40,240 nt of DNA from Alphaproteobacteria bacterium (GTDB taxonomy: Bacteria; Pseudomonadota; Alphaproteobacteria; RF32; CAG-239). Every line of letters begins with the position of its first letter. Within the stretch, counting starts at the first letter, position 1. The stretch spans positions 1 through 40,240 of the forward strand of contig JAFUBQ010000012.1 of the NCBI GenBank assembly GCA_017460085.1, given 5' to 3'. The translations under genes and the position numbers were made by a program. This document shows positions 23,810 through 32,578 of the stretch, in pieces. Below the pieces are notes generated by a model. It saw only the letters and a program-made list of their open reading frames with translations, did no database searches and had not been told where the DNA came from.

Positions 23810-24274
23810 TTATCTTTTTTTGCGAAATGAAAAATACTTATGCAGAATAAATGTGCAAATGGTGGAAAATGTTAAATATATGGCTTGTGCTGCCCATGTC
23901 TTTAAGCTGAAAACTACCATTAAAAATGTCATAATAGGTGCATTGATTAAATATAAAAAAATATATACTGACCATGCTTTGGCAAATTCTTTCTGCCACG
24001 AACCATTGCTTTGAAAAACGTAATAACGCATGGTGGCTACCGAAATGTTGATTGTTACTATATATTGCACCAAAAGCGCCGCATTAGCAATCAGCTCCGG
24101 CGAAAAGTTCCATTGATTTTGGGCATTTAAATAGCCAAACAGCCAATCAAGCGCATTTAATATGCCGTAAGCTAGCACGGTATTAAAACCGCCGACCAGC
24201 AAAAAACGCAACTTTTCCGGTAATTCAAACCAAACACTCTCTGCCCAAAAATAAATTTTCAGCAAACGCTGCAT
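23810..24274 (-). CDS. GtrA-family membrane protein
   Basis: The 154-residue protein has four predicted membrane helices and the GtrA signature region FLLVGGFNTVLAYGILNAL near the N-terminus, with FTICTFILHKYFSF-like features at the C-terminus (HKYFSFRKKR). GtrA-like proteins are thought to flip polyprenyl-phosphate-linked sugars across the inner membrane. It is the last gene of the minus-strand operon with an HpnK/ChbG-like deacetylase, a GtrB-like glycosyltransferase and an ArnT-like transferase, which supports that role. The start lies directly beside the stop of the deacetylase gene. IS copy 2 ends two bases past its stop. Confidence 0.85.
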   Translation of the reverse strand: MQRLLKIYFWAESVWFELPEKLRFLLVGGFNTVLAYGILNALDWLFGYLNAQNQWNFSPELIANAALLVQYIVTINISVATMRYYVFQSNGSWQKEFAKAWSVYIFLYLINAPIMTFLMVVFSLKTWAAQAIYLTFSTICTFILHKYFSFRKKR

Positions 24275-25099
24275 TTAATTAATTCCTTTTGCTACATTTT
24301 TATCTAATAAAACTTCCAATTCTTGTGTGCGATATGGTGATAAAACACTTTCATCCCAAATATCTTCTATGTGTTGTTTATCCATATCAGGTGTTGCCGG
24401 ATGAATCATAATTTCAACCGCTTTATAACCATTTGGAATTTTTACATTTTGAAACTGCGCTTTACTTAATTTGCAGGTGTATAAAATGGTATAAAAATAT
24501 ACATCAGATTGATATCCGTTCCACCATGTTAAAAAGCGCAAAATAATATACTTAACCAGTCCGCCGTCAAATAGCCAACTTTTGCTTTTATTTTGCTTAA
24601 CAGTATTAAAAATATTTTCATTCATCACCCGAATACGCGACACATTATATTCTTGTGCAATTTGTCGCACAATTTTGAAAACTGCCGGAATCAGATGTAC
24701 ATGACGGTGGCCGTCAATATGGCTTAAAGTCAGTCCGGTTGCTGTATATTTATTGATTTGAGCGCGAATTTCAATTTCAATTTGTTTTTTAAAAGCTCTA
24801 GGGTGTAAAACTGAGAGCAACAGCAAATTTACAAAACCGTTTTTGAGTTTGCTTTGAGAATCGACCAATAACGGAATTTGCGCAGGATTAGCCGCCGGTT
24901 TTTCATTCGTTAAATTAAGATGCAAACCAATTTCTAAATTAGGCATATTTTTTGCCAGCACCACAGCTTCTGCGGCATATTTTTGATTAACCATCAAACT
25001 GGCACTGTTTAAAATACCTTCATTATATGCACGCACAATAGCGTCATTAACGCCCAAGCTCATACCGAAATCATCGGCATTAAATATCTTTTTTATCAC
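24275..25099 (-). CDS. YdjC/ChbG/HpnK-family carbohydrate deacetylase
   Basis: This metal-dependent deacetylase fold removes acetyl groups from amino sugars or sugar-lipids. Diagnostic motifs are FNADDFGMS at the N-terminus, LEIGLHLNLT, SHIDGHRHVH and EIMIHPATPD. A GTG at 25099 is proposed as start because it gives the family-typical beginning (IKKIFNADDFG) and has AAAGG ahead. An ATG eight codons upstream (25123) is the alternative. It overlaps the upstream glycosyltransferase gene by 20 bases and directly abuts gtrA, so it is part of that operon. The likely substrate is a lipid-linked sugar (inference). Confidence 0.87.
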   Translation of the reverse strand: MIKKIFNADDFGMSLGVNDAIVRAYNEGILNSASLMVNQKYAAEAVVLAKNMPNLEIGLHLNLTNEKPAANPAQIPLLVDSQSKLKNGFVNLLLLSVLHPRAFKKQIEIEIRAQINKYTATGLTLSHIDGHRHVHLIPAVFKIVRQIAQEYNVSRIRVMNENIFNTVKQNKSKSWLFDGGLVKYIILRFLTWWNGYQSDVYFYTILYTCKLSKAQFQNVKIPNGYKAVEIMIHPATPDMDKQHIEDIWDESVLSPYRTQELEVLLDKNVAKGIN

Positions 25100-26054
25100 G
25101 TTTTTTGCCTTTCGCTGCAACATAATCAGCCATATAAAGCGGCCGTTTTTTTACTTCAATGTGTATCTTGCCGATATATTCACCGATAATGCCGAGGCAA
25201 ATCAGTTGCACGGCGCCTAAAAACATTACCGAAACCATAATGGTAGCATATCCCGGAGTTGGATTATGTAAAAAGAAATGTTCAACAAAAACATATAAAC
25301 CTAAGACAACTGCCATAAATGCCGTTATTAAACCCAAATATGTGGCAATTCTAAGCGGCATGACCGAAAATTGTAGAATGCTGTTAATTGCTAAACGCAG
25401 CGATTTAGCAAAATTATATTTAGATTCGCCGCTAAAGCGCTGCGGCGCCACAAAATCAATATATGCCACATTTTCTTGCGGTAAAATCCAACTCAAAAGC
25501 CCACGAAACAGACGGTCTTGCTCGTTAAAACCTTTCAAAAAATCAACATATTTGCGGTCTAAAAGCCGAAAATCAGGCGCGCTCTCCATAATTTTGGTAT
25601 CAGAAAGTTTATTAAGCAACCAATAAAAAGTTTTAGCGCATAATTTATACAACCCTGATGTATCTTTATTATCCAAGCGCTTGGTTAAAACAATTTCTTT
25701 ACCTTGTTGCCACAACTCAATCATCTGCGGAATATAAACCGGCGGATGTTGTAAATCGGCATCCATAAAAATCACCGCATCGCCTTTAGCATAGTCCATA
25801 CCGGCGGTCATGGCAATTTCGTGACCAAAATTGCGCTTTAGCTGCACAATTTTCACTCGTTCATCTTTTTTTTGCAACGCCATACAATTTTCATAAGTTT
25901 TATCGCTGCTGCCGTCATCAACATATATAAACTCAAAATCAACACTGTTCAAATAGTCTAAGTTTTTGCGCAACTGTTTATGCAATTCCGTTACATTATT
26001 TTCTTCATTGTATGCTGAAATAACAATACTCACCAGTTTATTTTTCTGCGGCAT
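25080..26054 (-). CDS. GtrB/ArnC-like polyprenyl-phosphate glycosyltransferase (GT2)
   Basis: The 324-residue inner-membrane enzyme transfers a sugar from a nucleotide donor to polyprenyl phosphate on the cytoplasmic side. The GT2 domain shows VSIVISAYNEENN, VDDGSSDKT and DADLQHPP. Two C-terminal membrane helices (about 230-290) follow. The ATG at 26054 is chosen since GGGAGG lies seven bases ahead; an ATG ten codons upstream is less likely. It overlaps the ArnT-like gene by 17 bases and the deacetylase by 20, indicating coupled translation. Confidence 0.9.
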   Translation of the reverse strand: MPQKNKLVSIVISAYNEENNVTELHKQLRKNLDYLNSVDFEFIYVDDGSSDKTYENCMALQKKDERVKIVQLKRNFGHEIAMTAGMDYAKGDAVIFMDADLQHPPVYIPQMIELWQQGKEIVLTKRLDNKDTSGLYKLCAKTFYWLLNKLSDTKIMESAPDFRLLDRKYVDFLKGFNEQDRLFRGLLSWILPQENVAYIDFVAPQRFSGESKYNFAKSLRLAINSILQFSVMPLRIATYLGLITAFMAVVLGLYVFVEHFFLHNPTPGYATIMVSVMFLGAVQLICLGIIGEYIGKIHIEVKKRPLYMADYVAAKGKKRDKKDI

Positions 26055-27495
26055 CACTAACCTCCCAAGGCTCATAAAATCCAAATAAAATATCTATTGT
26101 TGCAGTTTTACCGAAATAGTTCTTAAATTCAAGTGTTAATATTTGCGGTGCGGATACTGCTGCCCCATACATTTGTTGATATTGGGCATATTCACCTTCA
26201 CTGGTGGCAATTAACAAGGCACCTGCTTTTTCAAAATCTGCTTTATCAAACCACGGATTAGATTTTGGTTCAAACCATATCATTGGTTTAATTTCATGCG
26301 AAGCATACAATGCCATAATATCGCCGAACCAAACATCAGCGCCTGTATATTTCAAAGGTTTTGCCGTATGCTCAGCCCACTTTTGCTCAAACATTGCCGT
26401 TACTTTTCGAACATCTGTTTGATAACGCTGACTTGTGGTTAAAATACATTGCGCACCATAAGCAAATGCGAACAACGCTGTCCATACAGCCATAACTTTG
26501 AAAAATCGCTGTTCCTGATAATTTCCGCACTGAAACGGCAAAAAGTAAAACAACATAATTCCCACGGCAAACAAACACGGAAAACCCCACATACTTTTCA
26601 GCGCATGACCATTAAGTAAACTCAGCACCACCCAAACCGCTAACGGCAAAAATCCGATAAGCAATAGAAATATTGATTTATCGTGTGTACCGCTGAATTT
26701 TTCTTTTTTATTTTTATGCCTAAATGCAACATAGGTTAACAACGCAGCTGCCGCAAATAAAACTTGCGCTCCAACAAATTTAAGAGGATAAAACAAATGC
26801 CGCCATGCCGAAATCATTTTTCCGCCGGAGCTGCGATTCAATAAATAATTAAACGGTGTAAAATCATTTTGATAAAGCCAATATATATGCGGGGCGACCA
26901 GTGCTATACATACTAAACCGGATGTATATAAACGTGGATTTTTAAAAAGCCGTGGCCTTAATAAAACAAAAACACCTAATGCAGCCAATAGCAACCCGCC
27001 CACATATTTGTTGAGCAAATTCAAACCGGTAAACAACCCGAACAGCAGCCAATCAGCCCATTTATTTGTTGTATAGCCGCGCCAAAAATAAAAAGCACAC
27101 ATCGGCCACAATGCCAAAGATATTACATTAACATTAAATTCAACACTGGAAAAATTGTAATAAATAATGCCAAACTGCAATAACGCTGCCAAAACAGCTT
27201 TAGTTTCATCTAAAAAACAGCGCGCCAAACGATAAATATAAACCACACCTAGTATCACAAAAATTTGGCTTAAAAAATACATTACGCCGTCTAAATGCCC
27301 GAACAAATTCCAAAAGTTATAAGCAACCCAACCGGAAAACGGCGGGTGTTTTGTTGTTCCCCAAAAACAATATTTGCCCCATACTATGGCCTCTTGAGTA
27401 TCCATAGACAAGCTGTGGCGCAGCAATGGAATTAGGCTCCACAAAAGTAAATTACAAAGCAAAAATAAGGCAAATTTATGTTTTAAGTTCATCAT
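26038..27495 (-). CDS. GT39/ArnT-like membrane glycosyltransferase
   Basis: The 485-residue, multi-membrane-pass protein transfers a sugar from a polyprenyl-phosphate carrier to an acceptor on the periplasmic side. The first loop shows SMDTQEAIVWGKY with the conserved acidic residue and the TKHPPFSGW motif typical of the ArnT/PMT (GT39) family. About ten helices follow, then a soluble C-terminal domain (about 360-485). Start ATG 27495 has AAGGA at good distance. It is the first gene of a four-gene operon whose products fit a charge-transfer-trim-flip pathway for envelope glycans. The acceptor (lipid A or other) cannot be told. Confidence 0.85.
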   Translation of the reverse strand: MMNLKHKFALFLLCNLLLWSLIPLLRHSLSMDTQEAIVWGKYCFWGTTKHPPFSGWVAYNFWNLFGHLDGVMYFLSQIFVILGVVYIYRLARCFLDETKAVLAALLQFGIIYYNFSSVEFNVNVISLALWPMCAFYFWRGYTTNKWADWLLFGLFTGLNLLNKYVGGLLLAALGVFVLLRPRLFKNPRLYTSGLVCIALVAPHIYWLYQNDFTPFNYLLNRSSGGKMISAWRHLFYPLKFVGAQVLFAAAALLTYVAFRHKNKKEKFSGTHDKSIFLLLIGFLPLAVWVVLSLLNGHALKSMWGFPCLFAVGIMLFYFLPFQCGNYQEQRFFKVMAVWTALFAFAYGAQCILTTSQRYQTDVRKVTAMFEQKWAEHTAKPLKYTGADVWFGDIMALYASHEIKPMIWFEPKSNPWFDKADFEKAGALLIATSEGEYAQYQQMYGAAVSAPQILTLEFKNYFGKTATIDILFGFYEPWEVSDAAEK

Positions 27496-27568
27496 CAATA
27501 ATCCTTCAATAGCTTTGTTATAGCACAATCTTTATAAAAGTATAGCAAAAAAAAATAATAAATGTACT

Positions 27569-28579
27569 TTATCTTGCAAACAAACCATTGCGGCACATTT
27601 TTGCATATATAGGTTTGTTCAAGCAAAATTTATCTGCAATAACAGAAGGCTTGGCATATTCTATGTGCAGTATATCTTCGCCATATACTTTACCTTTTCG
27701 CCATTTTAACGTTGCACTCGGCAAGCATGAACTACCTATACAAGATGATAAATATACCCAAACTTCATCATAATTTTGTAAATTTTTTAAAGCTAAATGA
27801 CGTGCATATAAATTGAGGCTTAAATCAGCTTTAGAGGCATCTTTGGTCCAAGGAGAACCACCGCCGATTGGTGCTGCAGCGCCATAAAAATCACATGCCA
27901 GTTTTCGCCCTGTAATACCGCAATCAGCTACACTTGAATGCGTCAAATAATTTCCTGTGCCGTTAATAATTAAGTTTTGCGGAATTTGCCCTAATGTTTG
28001 TGCCGTAAAAGAGCTTAAATCTTCTGGTTTAAGCATTGGAATTGCTACTATTGCTGTTGTGATATTATTATTTTCATCAATTGTTATTTGCGTTTTAATA
28101 TCTAGGCCTAAATTTGTGCTTTGCTTTGCTTTTTCATAAAGTGCTTTATTAAGCTTACGCGCTAAATATAGTTCACAACTTATATTTTCTTCTCCCTGAC
28201 AAGCATATCCGACAAATATTCCTTGGTCACCCCAACCGTCACACTTAATGCCTTGGGCAATTTGTGTTGATTGGCAACTTAATAATTGAACTACTTCAAG
28301 CTTATTTATATCAATGGCATTTTGCCCCCAATTAACGGCATATTTTTCATCATATCCTATTTCTCGCAGTGCTTGCTTTACATATTCGGTAAAAGAAGGT
28401 GGTTCATAAGTACTGCTTATTTCTCCTCCCAAAACAACCGTATTGTTTTTTACCATAACTTCAACTGCATAATGCACATTTGCATCATGCTCCAAATATC
28501 TATCCAAAATATAGCTTGAAATATAATCCGCTGTTTTATCCGGATGCCCTAAAGACACCGATTCTGCTGTTTTTAACAT
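27569..28579 (-). CDS. metK: Divergent, short S-adenosylmethionine synthetase
   Basis: MetK makes SAM from ATP and methionine. The 336 residues (usually 380-400) show ESVSLGHPDKTADYIS, GWGDQGIFVGYA, GITGRKLACDFYG and GGGSPWTKDASKADLS, each aligned with a MetK active-site segment. The His-Pro-Asp-Lys core, the GDQG loop and the GRK and KDxxKxD residues remain. The glutamate of the usual SEGHPDK is Leu, and about 40 C-terminal residues are missing. ATG 28579 has AGGAG ahead; longer starts run into the leader. It is monocistronic, with a candidate promoter at 28656-28684. It may be the sole MetK or a paralogue. Confidence 0.85.
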   Translation of the reverse strand: MLKTAESVSLGHPDKTADYISSYILDRYLEHDANVHYAVEVMVKNNTVVLGGEISSTYEPPSFTEYVKQALREIGYDEKYAVNWGQNAIDINKLEVVQLLSCQSTQIAQGIKCDGWGDQGIFVGYACQGEENISCELYLARKLNKALYEKAKQSTNLGLDIKTQITIDENNNITTAIVAIPMLKPEDLSSFTAQTLGQIPQNLIINGTGNYLTHSSVADCGITGRKLACDFYGAAAPIGGGSPWTKDASKADLSLNLYARHLALKNLQNYDEVWVYLSSCIGSSCLPSATLKWRKGKVYGEDILHIEYAKPSVIADKFCLNKPIYAKMCRNGLFAR

Positions 28580-28655
28580 ATATATTCTCCTGTTTAGTCC
28601 TCTTAAAATGCGGGACAATTCGGTTAAATTCACATTATTTGTTATTACATTGCTG

Positions 28656-28684
28656 ACGATAAATTAAAAAATATCAACTGTCAA
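28656..28684 (-). promoter_or_regulatory. Candidate metK promoter
   Basis: On the minus strand TTGACA (28679-28684) and TATCGT (28656-28661) are 17 bp apart, leaving a leader of roughly 70 nt before metK. The leader contains a short GTCC/GGAC stem near the ribosome-binding site. I could not match it to a known SAM riboswitch class. Confidence 0.4.
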
Positions 28685-28745
28685 CTTAATGATTAGATTT
28701 ATCTGCATATCAAAGCATGTTTTATTGGCTAATTAAGCGTATTGC

Positions 28746-28774
28746 TTGACATATAAGGTTTGTTTTGTTATAAT
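28746..28774 (+). promoter_or_regulatory. Consensus sigma70 promoter
   Basis: TTGACA (28746-28751) and TATAAT (28769-28774) match both consensus hexamers exactly with a 17-bp spacer. It reads into the small gene region at 28812-29199 and probably the MORN protein beyond. Confidence 0.7.
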
Positions 28775-28811
28775 GCGCAACGTTTAGTTTCAAAAAACGG
28801 ATAATAAAAAA

Positions 28812-28922
28812 ATGAACAAGTTGCTTATATTATCTCACGCAAATTTTTTAAGCTTAAGAGACAGAAGCCGTAAAATATTATCGGAGTATGATAATTTTTT
28901 TTGTTTCAATCAGCAGCTCTGA
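28812..28922 (+). other. Short ORF ending at a T8 run, possible first part of the next gene
   Basis: This 36-codon frame (MNKLLILSHANFL...) begins about 30 bases after the predicted start point of a consensus promoter. It ends soon after a run of eight Ts at 28895-28902. Removing one T would join it to the frame of the following ORF, giving a protein of about 128 residues. It is either a real short peptide, a frameshifted start or a sequence error. Confidence 0.3.
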
Positions 28923-29199
28923 ATATATCAAATTGAAGCAAGAAGAACAAAACAAACTTTTCGGCATAGCATTGACCGATGTAAAACCTAATGTGGAAAT
29001 TATTGAAAAACAAACGCCTGAACCTTTGAAAAAAGAGGTGGTTGATAATAAAAAAATATTCAAATTATTTCCGATGCCTAAAATAATGGAAGTTACATTA
29101 CAATCATATAAAACCAAACATATGAAAGCATTGCGGTCATATGCTCCGCGAACAATTGTCAATAAAAACTTTAATTCTAAAAAGAAGGGCGGACGCTAA
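28888..29199 (+). CDS. Hypothetical basic protein
   Basis: The 103-residue ORF is not recognised. After a hydrophobic start (MIIFFVSISS) it is Lys- and Glu-rich (EYIKLKQEEQNKLFG, KQTPEPLKKEVVDNKK) and ends with a very basic tail, KKKGGR. The ATG at 28888 has a GGAG only one base upstream, which is too close to work well. This supports the idea that the real start lies in the preceding frame. It lies between a strong promoter and the MORN gene. Confidence 0.45.
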   Translation: MIIFFVSISSSEYIKLKQEEQNKLFGIALTDVKPNVEIIEKQTPEPLKKEVVDNKKIFKLFPMPKIMEVTLQSYKTKHMKALRSYAPRTIVNKNFNSKKKGGR

Positions 29200-29339
29200 G
29201 TTATTTATAATATTGCCTTTTTGTTTTCTAAATTGCTGAAGATATTTGCGCAAAATGTGGTAATTGCTCTTGAAGAAAATAAATTTTCATGATAACTAGG
29301 AAATATATTTTATTATTTGGTCGAGATGGAGTTGAAAAT

Positions 29340-31517
29340 ATGCAAAACAAAAAAGGCTTATTAATTTTATTTGCAATTGTTGCTATTGTGGTTGTCGGTT
29401 TAAAATTTAATTTATTTCCGTCTTCAGGCGGCGGTTCGCTTTATGAAAAAAGGACAGCTGATGATTCTGACATATTGCCGCAACACAAAGACGGGGTGGA
29501 AAAAACATATTATGCCAATGGAAAAATACATACCGAAACTCCATATAAAAACGGCGCTCGTAACGGGGTTGTCGTAACATATTATACAAACGGAGCCGTT
29601 AAATCTGAAGCTCAATATGTTGATAATGAACAAAACGGCGAAACAAAAGTTTATACTAAAGACGGACATTTAGATAAGATTTATACTTACTTGAACAATC
29701 AATTGAATGGTGAAGCCAAAGCTTATGATGAAAACGAAAGATTGCTCAGCAAAGCGGAATTTAAAAACAACATACAAGTAGGGCGAGAATTTGGTTATTA
29801 TCCTAACGGACAAGTCAGATATACTATTGAATTTGATGATAAGGGGGTAATTAATGGAAAAGTTACCGAATATTATGAAAGCGGGGCTTTGCGTTCAGAA
29901 ACAACTGTTGTTAACGGCCGTTCTGAAGGTGTGGAGCGTGTATATTATGAAACCGGCGAATTGTTAGAAGAAAGCCATTATGTTAAAGGTTTGTTTGAAG
30001 GTAAACAAATTAACTATTTTAAAAACGGTAACATCCAAGCAGAAATTAATTATGAGGCAGATGCTTTGGAAGGACCGACAAAAACCTATTATAATAACAA
30101 ACAACTGCGAGAATTTGTTACATTTAAAAATAATTTACGCAACGGTTTGTACCAAAAATATAAAGTTGACGGAGCTAAAGTTGTAGAAGCAAAATATGTT
30201 GATGACAAGCTGCAAGGCATTCTGACATTATATTATGCCAATGGTAATGTATATGCTAAATTGCCGTATGAACAAGGTGTTTTAAATGGCAATGGGGAGA
30301 TGTATTACGAAAACGGAAAATTACAAGCTCAAACTCAATTTATTAATGGAGAAAAAAACGGAACGGAAATTTTTTATTATGCCAACGGACGTAAACAAAG
30401 TGAGGCAACTTTTAAAGCTAATAAACTTAATGGTGAATATATTGAATATTATGAAAACGGAAACATTAAATTAAGGGTTTATTATGAAAACGATGCAGTT
30501 AACGGTACAGCAATATTATATGACGAAAAAGCTCGCCGCATTCAGCAAGCTGAATTTGTTAACGGAGTTGTTCAGGGCAATGTGATTACTTATCGCGCTG
30601 ATGGTAAAACCATTAAAGAAACAGTTCCGTATGTTGACGGTAAAATATCCGGCTTAGTGGAAACGCGTGATCGTTTTGGAAATTTAGTTACATCATTAGA
30701 TTTTAAAGATGGTGTTTTTCAAGGTTCCGGTACCGGTTATTATGAAAATGGTAATCCTAAATATAAGCTGCAACCGTTTGATAATGTAACACCAAGCCAA
30801 TTATCTTTTGATGAAAGCGGAACATTACAAACCGATAAATTGAACGGCCTTTTAATTATATATAATGAAAACGGTTCTAAAAGCCGAGAATTACCATATC
30901 GCAACGGCATTCTTGATGGAACAGTCAGAACATACTATTCCGGCATTGAACAAATTGATGAGGAACAAAGCGTTAAACAAGGAAAATTAGACGGAGCATA
31001 TACAGCTTATGATTTGAACGGTCAACCTTATGTAACGGCAAATTATACCAATGACGAATTAGATGGTGTGGTACGATTTTATGATGCAGACGGACATTTG
31101 ACAATGACAATTCCATACATTAAAGGAGAAGTGCAGGGTGAAGTTGTCGGATATTATCCGAGCGGACGCAAATTATTTGTGCAGGAATTTAAGGACAACA
31201 GTCCGGAAGGTTGGCGCAAAACATATTATGAAGATGGTGGTTCGTATCAGGAAAAACTATATCATAACGGTATATGGAATGGTAAAGACTATATTGAGTA
31301 TAATCGTGATGGCAATAAAATTATAGAATTGCGGCAACAAGACCAGCGTCAGAAATATTGGATATATGATGAAAACGGCGATGCAACCGATATGACTAAA
31401 GCAGAAAAAGATGAGCTGTTAAAACGTATAGATACGCGGGCTTACGAAAAAGAGGAATTTGGAAAATATCTGAATATTCGCAAAACAGTGGGAAGTTATT
31501 TCAAAGGAAGTTTTTAA
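29340..31517 (+). CDS. MORN/YwqK-type repeat protein with N-terminal membrane anchor
   Basis: The 725-residue protein begins with a membrane segment (residues 7-26, LLILFAIVAIVVVGLKFNLF). From about residue 53 it consists of some 25 tandem repeats of 23-24 residues with the pattern YYxNGxxxxExxYxNGxxxGxxx, the YwqK/MORN-type motif. The anchor and absence of a cleavable signal suggest the repeats are periplasmic or surface-exposed. Binding partners are unknown. One repeat (about 470-510) is longer and divergent, and the last part (RIDTRAYEKEEFGKYLNI) is non-repetitive. ATG 29340 is chosen because GGAG lies ahead. Its stop overlaps the slyX start. Confidence 0.85.
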   Translation: MQNKKGLLILFAIVAIVVVGLKFNLFPSSGGGSLYEKRTADDSDILPQHKDGVEKTYYANGKIHTETPYKNGARNGVVVTYYTNGAVKSEAQYVDNEQNGETKVYTKDGHLDKIYTYLNNQLNGEAKAYDENERLLSKAEFKNNIQVGREFGYYPNGQVRYTIEFDDKGVINGKVTEYYESGALRSETTVVNGRSEGVERVYYETGELLEESHYVKGLFEGKQINYFKNGNIQAEINYEADALEGPTKTYYNNKQLREFVTFKNNLRNGLYQKYKVDGAKVVEAKYVDDKLQGILTLYYANGNVYAKLPYEQGVLNGNGEMYYENGKLQAQTQFINGEKNGTEIFYYANGRKQSEATFKANKLNGEYIEYYENGNIKLRVYYENDAVNGTAILYDEKARRIQQAEFVNGVVQGNVITYRADGKTIKETVPYVDGKISGLVETRDRFGNLVTSLDFKDGVFQGSGTGYYENGNPKYKLQPFDNVTPSQLSFDESGTLQTDKLNGLLIIYNENGSKSRELPYRNGILDGTVRTYYSGIEQIDEEQSVKQGKLDGAYTAYDLNGQPYVTANYTNDELDGVVRFYDADGHLTMTIPYIKGEVQGEVVGYYPSGRKLFVQEFKDNSPEGWRKTYYEDGGSYQEKLYHNGIWNGKDYIEYNRDGNKIIELRQQDQRQKYWIYDENGDATDMTKAEKDELLKRIDTRAYEKEEFGKYLNIRKTVGSYFKGSF

Positions 31518-31726
31518 TGTTAGCAGAAGAATTAGATAAGCGCTTGGTTGAGTTGGAAATTAGTGTAACATATATGCAAAAATCTTTAGCCGAACTGAGT
31601 GATGTGGTGGTTAAACAAGGAAAAATGATTGAACTGCTGGAGCGGAAAAATGCGTTGTTGCAAAGTGCTTTAGATGCCGATTTAGTTAAACCGTTAAGCG
31701 AAGAAACACCGCCGCCGCACTATTAA
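31517..31726 (+). CDS. slyX: SlyX family protein
   Basis: The 69-residue protein is a coiled coil (LDKRLVELEISVTYMQKSL onward) ending in the family's hallmark PPPHY. The cellular role of SlyX is not established. The start ATG overlaps the stop of the MORN gene by one base (TAATG), so the two are translationally coupled. nagB follows after 23 bp, so they may be in one transcript. Confidence 0.9.
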   Translation: MLAEELDKRLVELEISVTYMQKSLAELSDVVVKQGKMIELLERKNALLQSALDADLVKPLSEETPPPHY

Positions 31727-31749
31727 TTATATAAACAAGGAGAACAAAA

Positions 31750-32541
31750 ATGCGTGTTGTTATTAAACCTAATTACGAAAATTTATCACAATGGGCTGCT
31801 GATTATGTAATGTATCGGATTAACAAGCATCACCCGACACCGAAAAAGCCGTTTGTTATAGGTTTGCCGTCAGGTTCAACACCGCTTGGCATGTTTGATA
31901 TTTTAGCCCGCTATTATCAAGAGAAAAAAATTTCGTTTGAAAATGTTGTGTTTTTCGGTATGGGAGAATATATTGGTGTTGGTGCCGGAGATGAACATGG
32001 TTTTCAATATTATCTATGGGAAAAATTTTTAAAGTATGTTAATATAAAAAAAGAACATGTTCATTTTCTTGATGGTTTAACAACTGATTATGCTAAGGAA
32101 TGTGCTAATTATGAAAAAGCAATTGCTGCAGCAGGCGGGGTTGATTTGTTTATAGGCGGGGTTGGAGAAGACGGACATATTGCATTTAATGAGCCATATT
32201 CATCGCTCAGCTCACGCACTCGCGCAAAACTTCTAACGCCAAGCACCAGAAAAGCTAATTCGCGTTTTTTTGATAATGATGTATCTAAAGTACCTCCGAT
32301 GGTTTTAACTATTGGTATTGCGACAATGATGGATGCGGCTGAAGTTATGATTTTAGCTTCGGGCAAAGCTAAAGCTGCTGCAGTTAAAAACGCCGTTCAA
32401 GGCAGTGTTACGCACGTTTGGCCGGTTAGTGTTTTGCAACAACACCAACACGCTATTTTGGCTTGTGATGAAAATGCTACATGGCAGCTTGAACCGCAAA
32501 CCGTGGCATATTTTAAAGAAATAGATAAGGCAAAATTTTAG
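31750..32541 (+). CDS. nagB: Glucosamine-6-phosphate deaminase homolog lacking Asp72
   Basis: NagB converts glucosamine-6-phosphate to fructose-6-phosphate and ammonia. The 263 residues align without gaps to E. coli NagB over the first 75 positions. GLPSGSTPLG, GGVGEDGHIAFNEP (Asp141, His143, Glu148) and SSRTRAKLLT are kept. The key proton-transfer Asp72 in the motif FNMDEYVG is replaced: the sequence reads FFGMGEYIGV with Gly72, coded GGA, two changes away from an Asp codon. It is therefore either inactive, altered in reaction or compensated. SD AAGGAG precedes ATG 31750. Confidence 0.85.
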   Translation: MRVVIKPNYENLSQWAADYVMYRINKHHPTPKKPFVIGLPSGSTPLGMFDILARYYQEKKISFENVVFFGMGEYIGVGAGDEHGFQYYLWEKFLKYVNIKKEHVHFLDGLTTDYAKECANYEKAIAAAGGVDLFIGGVGEDGHIAFNEPYSSLSSRTRAKLLTPSTRKANSRFFDNDVSKVPPMVLTIGIATMMDAAEVMILASGKAKAAAVKNAVQGSVTHVWPVSVLQQHQHAILACDENATWQLEPQTVAYFKEIDKAKF

Positions 32542-32578
32542 GTTTTGCAAATATGTTGGCTAAATTATAAAGAAACAC

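Noticed and set aside
28580..28655. SAM riboswitch in the metK leader
   Set aside because: I looked for SAM-I, SAM-II and SAM-V features. Only a 4-bp stem near the ribosome-binding site was seen, which is not enough.
28812..31517. Toxin-antitoxin module around the YwqK-like protein
   Set aside because: The repeats resemble the domain named after the YwqK antitoxin, but no toxin-like partner gene is present, and the protein is long and membrane-anchored.
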